A stretch of 64,000 nucleotides of DNA from Kudoa neothunni (lineage: Eukaryota; Cnidaria). Positions 11,746-25,153 of the stretch are shown piece after piece (the stretch's first letter is position 1; every line of letters starts with the position of its first letter). Made by a program: the position numbers and the translations under genes. Location of the stretch: contig OZ199839.1 of assembly GCA_964304625.1 (NCBI GenBank), positions 868,001 through 932,000 of the forward strand, in the 5' to 3' direction. The notes below the pieces were generated by a model. That model worked only from the letters and a program-made list of their open reading frames with translations. It had not been told where the DNA came from and did no database searches.

Positions 11746-14700
11746 GAGTTTTCAATATAACCTAAACTTCTTCGGCTAACCTCGGTCAATCAAACCGACG
11801 GCTTTCTTTCTATTTCACCTACAAATCTATGGTTGTGTATAGTTGATAATTGTGGGGTTTGATTTAATTTCATATAGTGCTTGACATTATACGTGTATCT
11901 AGGATTTATCATTTATTTTAATTTGATGATTACAGTGAGATAAATGGTTCGAATGTGATAAATTGGCAATAATTTTTGCGCCAAAATTATCACTATAAAA
12001 ATACTAAAAAGAGAAGATAAAATAAGAAAGGGTAGCATGGCGTAAAATATTTGATTGGGAAATCGGATTTATTTTAATCTTGTTTCGATTATCCAGTCAC
12101 CAACAGTCAGTCGTTATATTGATGACTTTTTTTGAAATGCTTAATTAAATTGAGAATTTCTTAAATTAAACATATTTTGAAAGACGCTTCGGTATTTGTA
12201 ATTGCTCGGTCAGCAATAATAGAAGGAATTGTCTATTTGTACTGTACGCCGAAATGTAATCCGCCGATTGTCGATTGTCCTTCCACGAATAATTACAGAA
12301 TTTGAGGACAATCTTTTCGTTATTTTAAAAAATAATAGTTGAAACGTAGGCGAATAAATGGTGATAGTGGCCTTTTTGGTATAGGTTATTTGTATGGAAA
12401 ATTTTAATCTTAATTGGGAGTGGCGCATGCGCATAATTAAATTATAAATTTTATCTAGAATTTACATTATAGAATCTTTCATATTTAATTGCTTCTGACC
12501 CACTTTTACGTTTTTAGATGTTAGGTGTTAGAAATAATTAAATATACACAAAAATAATGATATTTGAATGTAATTTACCTTCCAAATAGGCATTTTCTAT
12601 TGTTTTATCGAGAAGTGAAATAATTTTTTAACCAAATCAATAAAATAGTAGGAAAACAGAAATGATAATTCTGTGTGATAAAGCAAAATGTTTGGGTAAA
12701 TTTGATAAAACTCTAACTTCCGCACGCTGATTCAATAGAGGATGAATAACAATTGTTTTCCGTAATCTTGTTCATTGCTGATAGCTAGTTTACTTCTTTT
12801 TATATGCAAATATTTTGGATATCACGCAAACCCAGGAATATTTCATCGATATTTAACAAGAATATTATCAAATAGGTTTAGTTGTATGTCTGAAAAAGAA
12901 TTAAATGAAAAAATTAATTTAAAATTAAAGAAAATGGTAAAGAAGGAAAATATCGTTTTAGATGTTGATACATATTTATCCTAAGATGAAAAAAACAAAT
13001 TCTAACTTCCAATTCATGATAACATTAATTGCAATGAATAACCAATAAGCAATAATCAGCCAGGAGATAATATATTGTTTTAAATAAATTTCCCTTTTAT
13101 TTTTGTGTACATCATTGGTTTTTCTGGAAAAACGTATTTTTATTTCCATCCTTAGGAAATATTACGATGTTGACATTGAACACTGCGTTTTAGATTATTG
13201 AGATTAATGGACATAAATCGGCAACGTTTTCTCCCCCACTTTGAAAAATAATAGGTTTAATATTTAAATCGTGAATTTTTAATTATTTTTTTAATTCAAT
13301 GATCAAATAAAATCTTGGGTGTATTATATCCGAAAAAACATTGGAAAAATTCCATGGAAAATAAAAGAATCAAATTATGCTGATGAAATGAAATTTACAA
13401 ATGAAGCTTTTGAATAATTTAATTATGTTAAAATTTCTTAATAATGTAGAAAGGCAAAATTTTGGATATAGAATCAAACTAATAACTACATAAGTATCAT
13501 CTAATTGAAAAGTGAACGAATATATTATAAAAATTGACTTAGAATTTAGCTGCGGCATTTTTTTTTCTAAATCTATGTAAAAGAGCGGATACATAATGTT
13601 ACAATTTTGTATGTGAAAACTCTTAAGGTAAAGTGATTATTGACTTTAAAAATTCCGCCAAGAAAATTATCTTAATTCATATTTGTAACTTTTAGTTATG
13701 AATAAAAAATATGTTATCGTGAAATGTTATGCTGAACTTCTACCTCAATAGTATTAGGAGGGTTCTAATATTCTAATCGCAGATGGTTTGGATTCATTTA
13801 CTATAAAATTATTCGATATATTTTATTTCCACATAGGTTTTTGATTGGATTTTCATCCAAGTTTAATTAATGAACATTCAAACCAGATTGAGTATTAAAA
13901 ATAGGCGTCGCCAATAATTAAAATAGCTTAATGTAATATGCTAGAAATCAACACTTCAATAGTTTAAGGTAAATAGCTAATTGTCTAGTTACTAAAAAAG
14001 GAAAACCACAAGTTTAAGACTATCAAAATCTGAAAATCCAAGATTTACTTTAAACGACATGAGCAACAATTTTATGGCAACTAAAATCTACGAAAAGACT
14101 AAAAACAGGTGCGAGTAACGTAGTACTGACCGATGTTATTAAAAATCGTTATCTTCAACTTTTTAAAATAATTGTATTATAACTTTTGAGAATGTGATAG
14201 AAAAACCATGTTTGAACCTATGTCAGAAAACTGTTTGATGATAGTCTTATTCAATGAGAATTTCTTTCAAATGATCGGGTGTATACCTTAGAATCGAAAT
14301 AGAAATGCCGAGAAAATTGTACGACAATATTCTGTCAGCTGGTATACGAATCACCTATTGATATTACATACCAAAAGTTAATTTACGCCGATAAGAGCCC
14401 ATTATTCCTCCATTTGCTACGTGCTTTTCTTAGATTTTTGTTTGAGGCAACTCTAAAGCCAAATGTGAAAAATAACCGATGTCCAATCATAACTATAAAT
14501 TACAGGAAGTAATCTCTTGTGTGCAGTTTTTCTAAACATATCTCATCCTTTATAAATATTAAGTAATAAAAATTATAATTTCAATTTTATGACATTTTAA
14601 GAATTAAAATAATATAACGAATGGTCAGAGTAAAAAAATTATGCGATAAACCAGTTTTATGCAGGTTTTCAGGTGAATATTGTTAATTAATCGATATTTT

Positions 14701-15684
14701 TTTATTCTAAGTGGCTATGAAGAATAAGTTAAAAGCATGGATTTTACTGAAAAAAATTAACAACTTAATAAAATAGCCTTTTCATATTCAAAGATGAAAA
14801 CTACTATCTTTCCACAATTTCACATTCCATTAGTTTACTTACGCTTTACTAATATTCAAAAATAAAGCGGAATTATACAAGTATCTTTATATAAATTTTC
14901 CATATCGGTATAAAAAATTTTATCATGCGAAAAATGTAATTAGCCATCAGTTCCCCGACCATCGTCTAATAATTCATTGGTGAACTTTGATTCAATATCC
15001 TATTTAGTGAATGTAAATTGAATGGTGCGAAAGCATCTAAAATAATATTTTCGTAGATAATTTGGATACAATTGTATATTTACATCGAATAAAGGAAAAA
15101 TAAAAAGTTTGGTTTCAACAAAAAAAATTAAACTTTAAGTAGCGATAAATTGTTAAGTATAACAATTTGATGAAAAGGTCTCTGATTTCAATTGTTCCAC
15201 GTTCATTCGTTAGAGGAGTATATTGTTAAAATTAGCTTAAAAAAGCAAGGCTGTTTGCATTTTTTGGTATTAGTATAATTAGGATACGCTTGATGGAAAA
15301 GTTTCTAAATTTTTTATAATTAAACATTTACAATCGTTGAATAAATACTTAGAGATGCCGTTCAGTATTTTTGAATTACCATCCGACATGAGGAAAAAAT
15401 TAAATTTTCAGGATCAAGTAATTCCGTAAGATTGATACTTGTTAATTATTAGGGTAAAAATGTTTTAATGCATTTTCGATATAGAAAAATTTTTGCGGAA
15501 AATATGGAATAATCAAATATAACCTGAAGAACGACAGTTAAATTGAGAGAAAATACTTTCGGATAAAAGTCTAGCTAGATTTCACAACTATTAAATCATT
15601 TTTTAAAAATTAATTTAGAGGTATCTAAACTGCTCCTGTATTTGTTTCAACTAAGTCATCACTACGATTAAATTAATCCATATT
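11746..15684. other. Long AT-rich region without a recognised gene
   Basis: No complete gene found. A plus-strand frame at about 12763-12984 encodes a hydrophobic stretch (LLIASLLLFICKYFGY) followed by a charged tail ending DVDTYLS; it could be a terminal exon but has no clear start or donor. The last 100 bases before 15685 align with sequence beside the 3' end of gene D, part of the duplication described below. Confidence 0.4.
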
Positions 15685-17203
15685 TCAATATGCAACTATT
15701 ACCCCCAATAAAACAACCTCTGGATGGTTTGGAGTTATAATTGTGTAAGCATTGAAAGATCCCTGTATTCCTTCGAATAACGGATCATTATCAGCACATG
15801 GTTCACTATTATCATTAAAGCAATTTGACGATTTACCATCCTTGTCGTATCTGCCCTCATTATTTGTAGTGTAGCATTTGTCTATACAAATATAATTTTA
15901 ATATAAATTATTATCTACCTTCTACTTGAAGTTAAAGCTAAAGTAAATCTCTTTTTTTCTATAACGGCGTTAGCACAGTGACATAAAAACCCTGCCAATG
16001 ATTCACTCTCTGAGCGTGATATCACGTAAACATCAAATATACATTGTTTGGCATTAGATTCCTTGAAACAGCCGAGATTTTCGATTTCTTCCGGACACTC
16101 TGGAGGAGTTATACCCACTAATTTTTAGATTCTATGCTAATAATTAGAATTAATCGAACAAATTTACCAATTTCTTTAAAGTCACTAGGCATAGGTGGGT
16201 GCATTGCTCCTAGGTTAACTATTTCATATCGTTATATTTGCTACATAGAATTAACTACCCTTATTTGGTTTACTTGTATTAGGATGAGTATGAACAATTT
16301 GTGAAGGTGATTCTTTAATATTGTCACCGGATATTGTACTAGGAATAATCGGGTTTGACATAGATGGTGCTCCATTACTCTCTGCTTGAGTGATTACACC
16401 TCCGTTCGGTGGTTCTTGAGGAGCAATGGTGGTCGGATTGTCAGAAACGTGCCCTATTTTATTTGAGGGAGGCTTAATAACTGCGTTTGGATAGTCTTCA
16501 GATAGATTATGTCCCGGTTGGAATGTTTCGGGTTGCGCTGGACCGTCTGTTGCTTCTGATTGTTCCGGATATGCTGGCATTTCGGGTTTTTTTGTTTTTT
16601 CTGATTCAGTGGTCACATCTGATTCTATTCCATCGCTTGAAGTATCTGGAGTTTTCTGGCCCAATTGGTGCCTCTAATTCTGTTGGTTTTTCTGGCTCAT
16701 CGGTTTCATCCGAAATATTTGGCTGTTCTGATTCAGTTGGATTTTCTGTCTCAGTAAATTGTTCAGGCTCATCTGGCTTTTCTGGTTCAGTCGGGTTTTC
16801 TGATTCTGTAGGATTTTCCGATATAGATGGTTTACCAAGTTCAGTAGGTTTCTCCGATTCAGGTGATTGTTCTGGTTTCGTTGGTCCAACCGATCTAGTT
16901 GTTTTTTCTGATCTCATCGATTTTAATGGGAATGTAAGTTCCCGGCGCTTTTGATTTTTGTTGTATTCAAGGGCATTTGTATAAGTTGACAGTTGATCAA
17001 TTACATTAGATCGGTGAATTTCAACATTTCATAGTTTGGATATTGAAATTTTGTCTTCTTTATGGTTTATGAATCCATCTCTTGCCCACTTATGATCATT
17101 TCTATACCATTTATTTTCTAAATAAACGATAAATTATTAATTTTTTAAATATGCTTTAAAAGTTTAGACGTTGAAACACTTATTTCATTCAGTTTCTCTT
17201 GTA

Positions 17204-17208
17204 GTCTG
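17204..17208. repeat. Target-site duplication of outer Gypsy element (left)
   Basis: GTCTG, repeated at 25358-25362 immediately after the 3' LTR. Confidence 0.85.
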
Positions 17209-17412
17209 TGTCATAATCCGAGAATCACGATCCCTCACAATAAAGAGGGAAGTCGTTCCCGGGTGGGAGACCCGGTGCAGACCGAGGGGAGGCCCACGCT
17301 ACACGGAGATATAGACAGACACGACTAAACTGGGAGGAATACCATCACTACCTTTAGTCTATTTTATTCCAGTTCTCTTTCTTTTGCGCGGCCTTAATCC
17401 CAAACTATAACA
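17209..17412 (+). repeat. 5' LTR of outer Gypsy element
   Basis: 204 bp, begins TGTCATAAT and ends CTATAACA. About 99% identical to 25154-25357. Confidence 0.92.
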
Positions 17413-20400
17413 ACTTGGCGACGAGGACCATTACTACTACTACTGCTACTATTACTGCTGAAAAAAAAATGAAAATTACGAGATACGATTCTTCTCAAGA
17501 TATTCAATGCTGGATTGAACAAGTCCGAGAATACTTCACTTTTGGTTCCATTGTGGATGAAACAAAACAAAAGTCGACAATTCTCCTCAATCTCAATCCC
17601 AATGAATACAAAGAACTACAGGCAGAAATATTCCCTTCGACGTTTACCGAAGTTACCGTAGGGGAGGTGCAAGAAGCTCTTATTAGATGCTTTGCCCCCA
17701 AGGTAAACACTATTGCGCTAAGAGGAAGGTTCCATCGAAGAGATCAACTAGATCATGAAACGATCTCGGAATATATTATATATTCGAGAGCTAAAAAAGT
17801 TAGCAATTGGATGTAACTTTGGATCTAACCTCCGAGAAAACCTTCGAGACCGACTTATTAATGGTATGAAGTCTCAAACATTTCGAGCGGAGCTACTCAA
17901 CCTGGAGGATCCAACATGGGATGCCGCGATTTCCATCTTAGCGGATAGAGAAGCGGCTGAATGCGGAGCTAAGATTTCACAACCGATAAAGCCGGAACCA
18001 ATATATAAGACGATGGTGGTCAAAGGAAAATGTTACTCCTGTGGAAAGCCAGGCCACCATAGAGAGCAATGCATGCATAGAAATGATATATGCGAATTTT
18101 GCAAGAAAAAGGGGCACGTCCAAGAAGCGTGTTTCTCCAAAAGAAATCAACGGAAAAATCGAGTCCACATAGTTGAAACGCCTTCTGAGAGTGTTAGACA
18201 TCGTTTTGATGATTGCGATGTAATGCATATGTATAACGACAGCTTTGTTAAACCTATGATGATGGACATACTCACGCAGTTTGGCAAAATTAAATTCGAA
18301 GTGGATACTGGCTCTGGTAGAACCATAGTACCATATGAAACATTGAAACAATTGTCGAACGGCAATGAACTTAGAGTGAAGCGCTCGAACACTTTATTGA
18401 GAGACTACAGTGGAAACGAAATTAAAGTGGTTGGTGCGTACCCTCTGCGAATGAGAAGGAAAGGAACTGACGAAACAATCGATTGTATTATAGTTGAATC
18501 ATCAAATCGACCCCTTCTCGGACGCGACGCCATTAAGAAATTGAACATTCAGATAGAAGAATGTTATGCTGTAGAGCAACTTGATTACGTGACGGAGTTT
18601 CCAAATGTATTCGACGCTAACGACAATGCTCCGGTGAAATCTTACAAGGTAAAGCTGCACATTAAAATTGGTTTTTCCCCAATATTTTGCAAAGCTAGAA
18701 GAGTGCCATATGCTTTGGAGGGAAAAGTTGATGTGGAGCTGGATCGACTGCAAAAACAGGGAATTTTGGAACCTGTGAACTATTCGGATTGGGCGTCACC
18801 AACCGTCAACGTGCTAAAATCCAATGGAAAGATTAGAATCTGTGGTGATTATAAAATGACGATAAACAAAGCTCTGAATGCGGAGATCTATCCTTTGCCT
18901 GTGCCAGAAGACATTTTCAATCAAATGAAGGATGGATGTTATTTCTCAAAACTTGACCTATCATTTGCTTATCTACAACTTGAAGTGGACGAGGAAGACA
19001 GGAAGTATCTAACGATCAATACACATAGAGGCTTATATCAATACAAGAGACTCAACTATGGAGTCAGTGCTGCACCCTCTATATTTCAACAATTTATGGA
19101 CAACGTTCTGAAGAACATTAAGGGTGTATGTTGCTACATTGATGATATCATTATCAGTGGATCGTCATACCTTGAGCACAATGCTAGAGTTACGGAGGTG
19201 CTAAAGAGGTTAGAAAACTTCAATATTAAAGTGAAACCAGAAAAATGTGCCTTCGGTGTCCAAGAACTATCGTACTTGGGACATTTGGTTTCAAAAGATG
19301 GCATTAAACCTCTCAAAGATAAGGTGAAAGCAGTGCTAGAATGCCCCGAACCAAAGAATGTGAATGAGCTGCGATCATGGATTGGTTTAATTAATTACTA
19401 CGCCAAATTCATCCCTAACTTGGCTTCAATTATTGCACCCTTAGCTACACTATTAAAGAAGAATGTGAAATATGCATGGAGTGAACAATGTCAACAAGCT
19501 TTCGATGAATCTAAGCTGGCCCTTTCAACGGATAAATGTTTGGTATACTATAATCCGTCATTCCCTATTACTCTGACGACAGATGCTTCAATGAATGGAC
19601 TTGGAGCAGTCTTGTCACATACCTACGCTGATGGATCCGAGAGACCGATAATGTTTGCATCCCGATCATTAACAAATGCCGAAAAAAATTACAGTCAGTT
19701 AGAACGAGAAGGGTTGGCAATCATCTTCGGATGTAAGAAATTTCACAAATACATCTATGGAAGAGAGTTTACGATTCTCTGTGATAATTTCCCAGTGACT
19801 TCGTTACTCCAAGAATCCAAACCCATTCCATTAGTTTCGACGTCTCGAATCCAACGATGGGCGATTTTTCTTACAAATTACAAATATAAGATTAGATTCA
19901 AGTCTGGAAGAGCAAACTCCAATGCGGATGCCATGTCACGGTTGCCAATCGAAGATAACATTCAACTTGAGACTGAATGCTATTAATTATCAATGGAAGG
20001 AAATATCCCGATCAATCAGAGAAAACTCCAAGCAGAGACAAGAAACGATGATGTAATGCAAAGAGTGATATATTTCGTCCAGAATGGATGGCCCAACAAA
20101 TGTCCGGAGGAGGAACTTAAGCCATACTTCTTCCGAAGAACAAATCTGAGCACCACCAATAATTGCCTTGTGTTTGGAATGAGAATGGTCATCCCCAAAA
20201 CACTGCAAAAAACCATGTTACATGAACTTCATTGGACCCACATTGGAGTGGAGAAAATGAAGAGTTTAGCGAGGCTGTATGTGTGGTGGCCAACGATGGA
20301 TGGTGAAATAGAACACTTGAGTGAGAGTTGTATGGAATGCAAACGTTTCGCTCGCTCCCCAAAGAAGTTCAACATTATAAGCTGGGAATTCGCGTCAAAA

Positions 20401-20492
20401 CCGTTGGACCGCCTCCAAATTGATTATGCTGAATACAAAGGAACGAACTACTTAGTGATGGTTGATGCATATTCGCGTTGGATTGAAGCATA

Positions 20493-20497
20493 CCCAA
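20493..20497. repeat. Target-site duplication of inner Gypsy element (left)
   Basis: CCCAA, repeated at 24417-24421. Confidence 0.85.
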
Positions 20498-20595
20498 TGT
20501 TACCAAGGTGATTATTAGTAATCAACCGTTTAGTATTCCTAGTTCGATATATATCGTAGCTTTTAATAATATGGCCTCTATGCATGCAGCTAACA
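20498..20595 (+). repeat. 5' LTR of inner Gypsy element
   Basis: 98 bp, TG...CA ends. Also contains the probable start codons of the element's reading frame. Confidence 0.9.
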
Positions 20596-23500
20596 TTGGC
20601 GCAGTGGCTAAAGTGGAACCTTTTAATGGACGGAATGTTGATGCTTGGATAGCAAAACTGGAGATACTATTGCTGCATGACGGAATTCTACCTGAGAGGT
20701 GGACGTTAGAGTTGCTTGTATTATTATCGGCTGACGTATTCCAAATTGTTCAGGAGGCTGGATACACAATAAATTCATCCTACCACGAAATAAAGGCTTA
20801 TTTAACAGCAAGATTTGGTGAGAAAAAAGATAGATACGTGGCACAGAGAGAATTGGTGGATTGTGTGCAGAGAGAAGGGCAAACAATAACTGAGTTTGCG
20901 GAAGAAATCAGGAGGAAAACCCGATTGGCTCACAGCAATATCCCTGAGAATGCAAAGGAAGAGATCGCAAAAAACCAGTTCATACATGGTTTGAGTAACA
21001 GCGAAACGAAAAGAACTTTGCTTGTGAAGGATTTTGAGTCATTCGATTTGGTATACCAATTCGCGGAACGTTTAGAATTCGCTGCGAGCAAATTTAACAC
21101 CCGCGCCGAAAACGGAAGGAATGAAGTTTTGGCTATGGATTCGCAAAATATTATCCAAAGATTGATCGACCGCCTGGATGAGTTGGAAAAGACACTCGTA
21201 AAAAAGAAGAAGACGCTGAGATGCTTCAAATGTGGCCAGAAAGGACACATAAAAAACAATTGCAAACTATATAAATCTAGTGGTTTTAAATATGTGGATT
21301 TTTTATTTCTGCATTGCCATATTAATGGAAAAGATATTAGAGCATTAATTGATACAGGAGCGCAAGTTTCCTTGGTTAGTTTATCATTTGTCAATAAGAG
21401 CGGTATTCCTCTGCTGAGGGCGAAGGATGAGTTACCACTGGTGGCAGCCACAGGAAATAGACTAAATATCAAAGGAACCATAGACGTGTCACTTCAGTAT
21501 AATGGGAAAGAGTGTAGAAAAAAGTTATTAGTTGTCGAAAATTTGATACATGATTGTATCATTGGTCTCAATATTTTGAAAGTATGGAATTTTGAGCTTA
21601 TAATTGACAGTGAACGTATATCAAATAACGTTGAGAAACCTATAATAGCTCCCGTTATCGGTAATTGTGGAATCAAGTCAATGACGAGAAAAGTAGCTGT
21701 GGTGCATAAAATTGATACAAACAATACCAAACCAATAAAAGATTTTAAAAGAAGAATACCATACCACAAAAGAAAACAAATGAATGAGATAATTAGTTCA
21801 ATGCTGGAGCGTGGTATTATTGAGGAATCTAATTCGGATTGGGCTTTCAATTCTGTTTTGGTTCCAAAGAAAAATGGAAAGTGGAGATTATGTGTTGACT
21901 ATAGAAGGTTAAACGCAGTGACAGTGAAAGATTCATATCCACTTCCGAGGATTGATGATGTCATGGATACATTGGGTAATGCTAATGTATTCACGGTGTT
22001 AGATTTGAAAGATGGATACCATCACATACCTATAGATATTAAAGATAAACAAAAGACCGCATTCTATGGTGTTGATGATTTGTATCAATTTGTCAAGATG
22101 CCGTTTGGACTGTGCAATGCACCAGCCACTTTTCAAAGGATGATTAACCTGATTTTGAAAGAATGTATTGGTGTCTGTTGTCTTGTGTATCTTGATGATA
22201 TAATTATATTCAGTAAAGATTTGGAAACTAACAAAAATGACGTGAGGAAAATTGTTACATTATTAGAGTTGTATAACTTGAAAATTAATAACGAAAAATC
22301 AGTTTATTACAAAAGCGAAGTTACATTTTTGGGACATGTTATCAATGCTGATGGAATCAAACCAGATAAAAATAAAGTGAAAGCAATTAAAAATTGGCCT
22401 ACCCCAACGAAAATTGTTGAATTACAATGTTTCCTTGGTTTGCTTAACTATTATAGAAGATTCATTGATAAATTCTCTCAAATTTCGAATCCTCTGTGTC
22501 GTTTGTTACGGAACGACGTACCGTGGAATTGGTCGCCAGAATGTCAAAAATCATTTGATATGCTAAAAAAGAAATTAATGGAATGTGTATTGTTGGCACA
22601 TCCGAATTGGAATGAATCATTTATTTTGGATACTGATGCCAGTAATCAATCTATTGGAGCAGTTTTGTCGCAAGTAATTGATGGGGAGGAGCGAGTGGTC
22701 GCTTTCGCTAGTAGATCGTTATTAGATCGAGAAAGGAATTATAGTGTTACGAGAAAAGAACTCTTGGCTCTGGTTCATTTTATAAATCATTTCAAATTTT
22801 ACCTCCATGGAAAAAAATTCTTAGCGAGAACTGACCACCATGCGTTGAAGTGGCTATTGTCTTTTAAAAAGCCAGAAGGTCAGGTAGCTAGATGGTTGAA
22901 GCATTTGAGTCAATACGAATTCGATGTTGTTTACAGAGAAGGTAAGATGCATGGAAATGCAGATGCTTTATCTCGAGTTCCTGAAATAACCCAAGCTTTG
23001 GCTCTATCGATACAAGGATTATCAAATGATGTTATTATCAATAGACAACGCAATGACGCCATTCTGAATAAAATTATCGGCTGGATTGAGAGTAATCGAA
23101 TGCCAAAGAAGGTTCCTAAAGAGTTGGATAAACGGATACAAACATTATGGCTGTTGAGGAAATGCTTACGCTTGGATAATAGTATTCTATGTAGAGAATT
23201 TGTTGACCCTAAAACAAAGGAAGTTACATTACGTGTTGTGATACCTGAAAGCTTAAAATCAATGATATTGGAGTTGGCACATGATAATGTTACAAGTGGT
23301 CATCTAGGACATGAAAAAGTTGCCCAAAATATACGCAGAAACTATTATTGGCCATTACAAAATGTGGATATAAAAAATTGGTGTCAATCCTGTGAAATAT
23401 GCGCTCGGAGGAACCGACCCACCAGAAAGTTTGTATCAGAAATGGATACAAGTGTGTCAAGTTATCCGATGGAACGGATTGCTATTGATATGGTTGGACC

Positions 23501-24332
23501 GTTACCCACTACATATAAGGGGAATCGATTCATTTGTGTAGTTCAAGATTATTTTACAAAATGGGGAGAAGCCATTCCTATGAAGGACCAAGAAGCACAT
23601 ACTGTGGTCAGGAAGTTAACGGGTGCTGTATTTTCAAAATTTGGACTCCCATCGGTAATTCACACTGACCAAGGAACAAATTTTGAATCGAAACTTTTTC
23701 AAAATATGTGTAAAATGTTCGGCATATCAAAAACAAGAACATGTGCATTTAACCCAAAATCGGATGGGATGGTAGAAAGACTGAATCGAACGTTGATTGA
23801 TATGGTGAGCAAGCTTGTCCATAAGGACAACGAGTGGGATACCTTATTACCTACAGTGATGATGGCTTACCGATCATCAACCCATAGTTCAACTGGATAT
23901 TCTCCAAATTATTTGATGCTGGGAAGGGAAGTACGAACACCACTTGAAACGATATCTCAACTAAACGCACATAATTATTCACATGATGACTATGTTAAAT
24001 GCATTGGAACTGATCTGAGACTGGCGAAACAAATTGCATTGGATAACCTCAAAGCTAATTTGGGCAGGACTAAGACTGCCTACAATAAAAAAGCCTATGG
24101 AAAACCTTATAACCCAGGTGAAAAAGTTTGGTTGGTCATTAATAATAGACAAAGTAAATTGGAACCATATTACAAAGGCCCCTACGTAGTTAAAGAAAAA
24201 TTGTCTGACTCTGTCTATAGACTAGAGGGACAAGGTAAAGTTTTGGTGACTAATTTTGATAAATTAAAACCCTTCATTCAACGACGGTTGATAGAAGACA
24301 ATTTTGAAGAGGATGCAATGTTACCAAGGTGA
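20508..24332 (+). CDS. Gag-Pol open frame of inner Gypsy element
   Basis: A single continuous frame of 1,274 codons from the first in-frame ATG; a later ATG near 20572 in the LTR is equally possible as the start. Parts in order by approximate residue: Gag 1-220, zinc knuckle about 238-255, protease about 280-300, reverse transcriptase about 440-640 with the YLDD box, RNase H about 700-830, integrase about 920-1200. Looks whole. Confidence 0.9.
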   Translation: MIISNQPFSIPSSIYIVAFNNMASMHAANIGAVAKVEPFNGRNVDAWIAKLEILLLHDGILPERWTLELLVLLSADVFQIVQEAGYTINSSYHEIKAYLTARFGEKKDRYVAQRELVDCVQREGQTITEFAEEIRRKTRLAHSNIPENAKEEIAKNQFIHGLSNSETKRTLLVKDFESFDLVYQFAERLEFAASKFNTRAENGRNEVLAMDSQNIIQRLIDRLDELEKTLVKKKKTLRCFKCGQKGHIKNNCKLYKSSGFKYVDFLFLHCHINGKDIRALIDTGAQVSLVSLSFVNKSGIPLLRAKDELPLVAATGNRLNIKGTIDVSLQYNGKECRKKLLVVENLIHDCIIGLNILKVWNFELIIDSERISNNVEKPIIAPVIGNCGIKSMTRKVAVVHKIDTNNTKPIKDFKRRIPYHKRKQMNEIISSMLERGIIEESNSDWAFNSVLVPKKNGKWRLCVDYRRLNAVTVKDSYPLPRIDDVMDTLGNANVFTVLDLKDGYHHIPIDIKDKQKTAFYGVDDLYQFVKMPFGLCNAPATFQRMINLILKECIGVCCLVYLDDIIIFSKDLETNKNDVRKIVTLLELYNLKINNEKSVYYKSEVTFLGHVINADGIKPDKNKVKAIKNWPTPTKIVELQCFLGLLNYYRRFIDKFSQISNPLCRLLRNDVPWNWSPECQKSFDMLKKKLMECVLLAHPNWNESFILDTDASNQSIGAVLSQVIDGEERVVAFASRSLLDRERNYSVTRKELLALVHFINHFKFYLHGKKFLARTDHHALKWLLSFKKPEGQVARWLKHLSQYEFDVVYREGKMHGNADALSRVPEITQALALSIQGLSNDVIINRQRNDAILNKIIGWIESNRMPKKVPKELDKRIQTLWLLRKCLRLDNSILCREFVDPKTKEVTLRVVIPESLKSMILELAHDNVTSGHLGHEKVAQNIRRNYYWPLQNVDIKNWCQSCEICARRNRPTRKFVSEMDTSVSSYPMERIAIDMVGPLPTTYKGNRFICVVQDYFTKWGEAIPMKDQEAHTVVRKLTGAVFSKFGLPSVIHTDQGTNFESKLFQNMCKMFGISKTRTCAFNPKSDGMVERLNRTLIDMVSKLVHKDNEWDTLLPTVMMAYRSSTHSSTGYSPNYLMLGREVRTPLETISQLNAHNYSHDDYVKCIGTDLRLAKQIALDNLKANLGRTKTAYNKKAYGKPYNPGEKVWLVINNRQSKLEPYYKGPYVVKEKLSDSVYRLEGQGKVLVTNFDKLKPFIQRRLIEDNFEEDAMLPR

Positions 24333-24416
24333 TTATTAGTAATCAACCGTTTAGTATTCCTAGTTCGATATATATCGTAGCTTTTTATAATATGGCCTCT
24401 ATGCATGCAGCTAACA
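24319..24416 (+). repeat. 3' LTR of inner Gypsy element
   Basis: 98 bp, one visible difference from the 5' copy. The element's stop codon lies within it. Confidence 0.9.
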
Positions 24417-24421
24417 CCCAA
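24417..24421. repeat. Target-site duplication of inner Gypsy element (right)
   Basis: CCCAA, identical to 20493-20497. Confidence 0.85.
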
Positions 24422-25153
24422 CGAAATCCACTACCGCGATGGCCACGATAAGATTGCTAAAGGACTTCATCGGCAGATTTGGGATTCCAATCTGTATTGT
24501 AAGCGACAATGGACCGCAATTTGCCAGCGGAGAATTCAAGGAGTTTTGTCAATCTCTGGACATCAAACTGAAGTTTTGCCCTCCATATCACCCACAATCC
24601 AACGGGTTGGCAGAGAGATATGTGGGCGTGCTAAAACAATATTTGAAAAAGCAATGGGGTGCTGGAAAACCACTGGACGTGAGTGAATTTTTGTTTGCGT
24701 ATAGGAATGTACCACACACTATAACGCAAGAAACCCCAAGTAAGAGATTTTTGAACAGGGAAGTGAGGACCAAATTGTCGAATTTGAAACCAACTCATGT
24801 TACACCGTTATACACTAACCTAACGGTGTTCAGGGTCTTCAAAGAAAACCAACTGGTAGGAGTGAAAAACCATTTGAATGGCCAATTTGACTAAGGAAAT
24901 GTGCTGAAAAGAGTTGGAAAGGTTACCTATAAAGTAAGTGTAAACGACAAGATAAAAACGACACATGTAGACGACTTGATCAATATCGAGTCAGATCGAG
25001 GATGTAGTGATTCTGATTACAAGACTCCACCTCAATCCCTTAGCGAACCGGATGTCGAAGAAACACCGCTTCGCCAACCACTTAGACGCTCTGAGCGTAA
25101 AAGAAAACCGCCCACAATGTACCAAGTCACATTTAAAAGAAAGGCGGAGAGGA

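Larger units (their letters stand above)
20498..24416 (+). mobile_element. Ty3/Gypsy LTR retrotransposon (inner), looks whole
   Basis: Inserted into the integrase region of the outer element. It has unusually short 98-bp LTRs (TGTTACCAAGG...GCTAACA) and a 5-bp target duplication CCCAA (20493-20497, 24417-24421). A primer-binding-site-like TTGGCGCAGTGG follows the 5' LTR. One long open frame carries Gag with a CCHC knuckle, protease, reverse transcriptase, RNase H and integrase in Gypsy order. That frame is open from within the 5' LTR to within the 3' LTR. The two LTRs differ at about one position, so the insertion is recent and younger than the host element. It belongs to a different Gypsy lineage from the outer element, judging by the sequence between the two polymerases. 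Confidence 0.92.

Noticed and set aside
16487-16954. Plus-strand open frame rich in Ser, Gly, Phe and Val
   Set aside because: Antisense shadow of the Pro/Thr/Glu repeat region of gene C.
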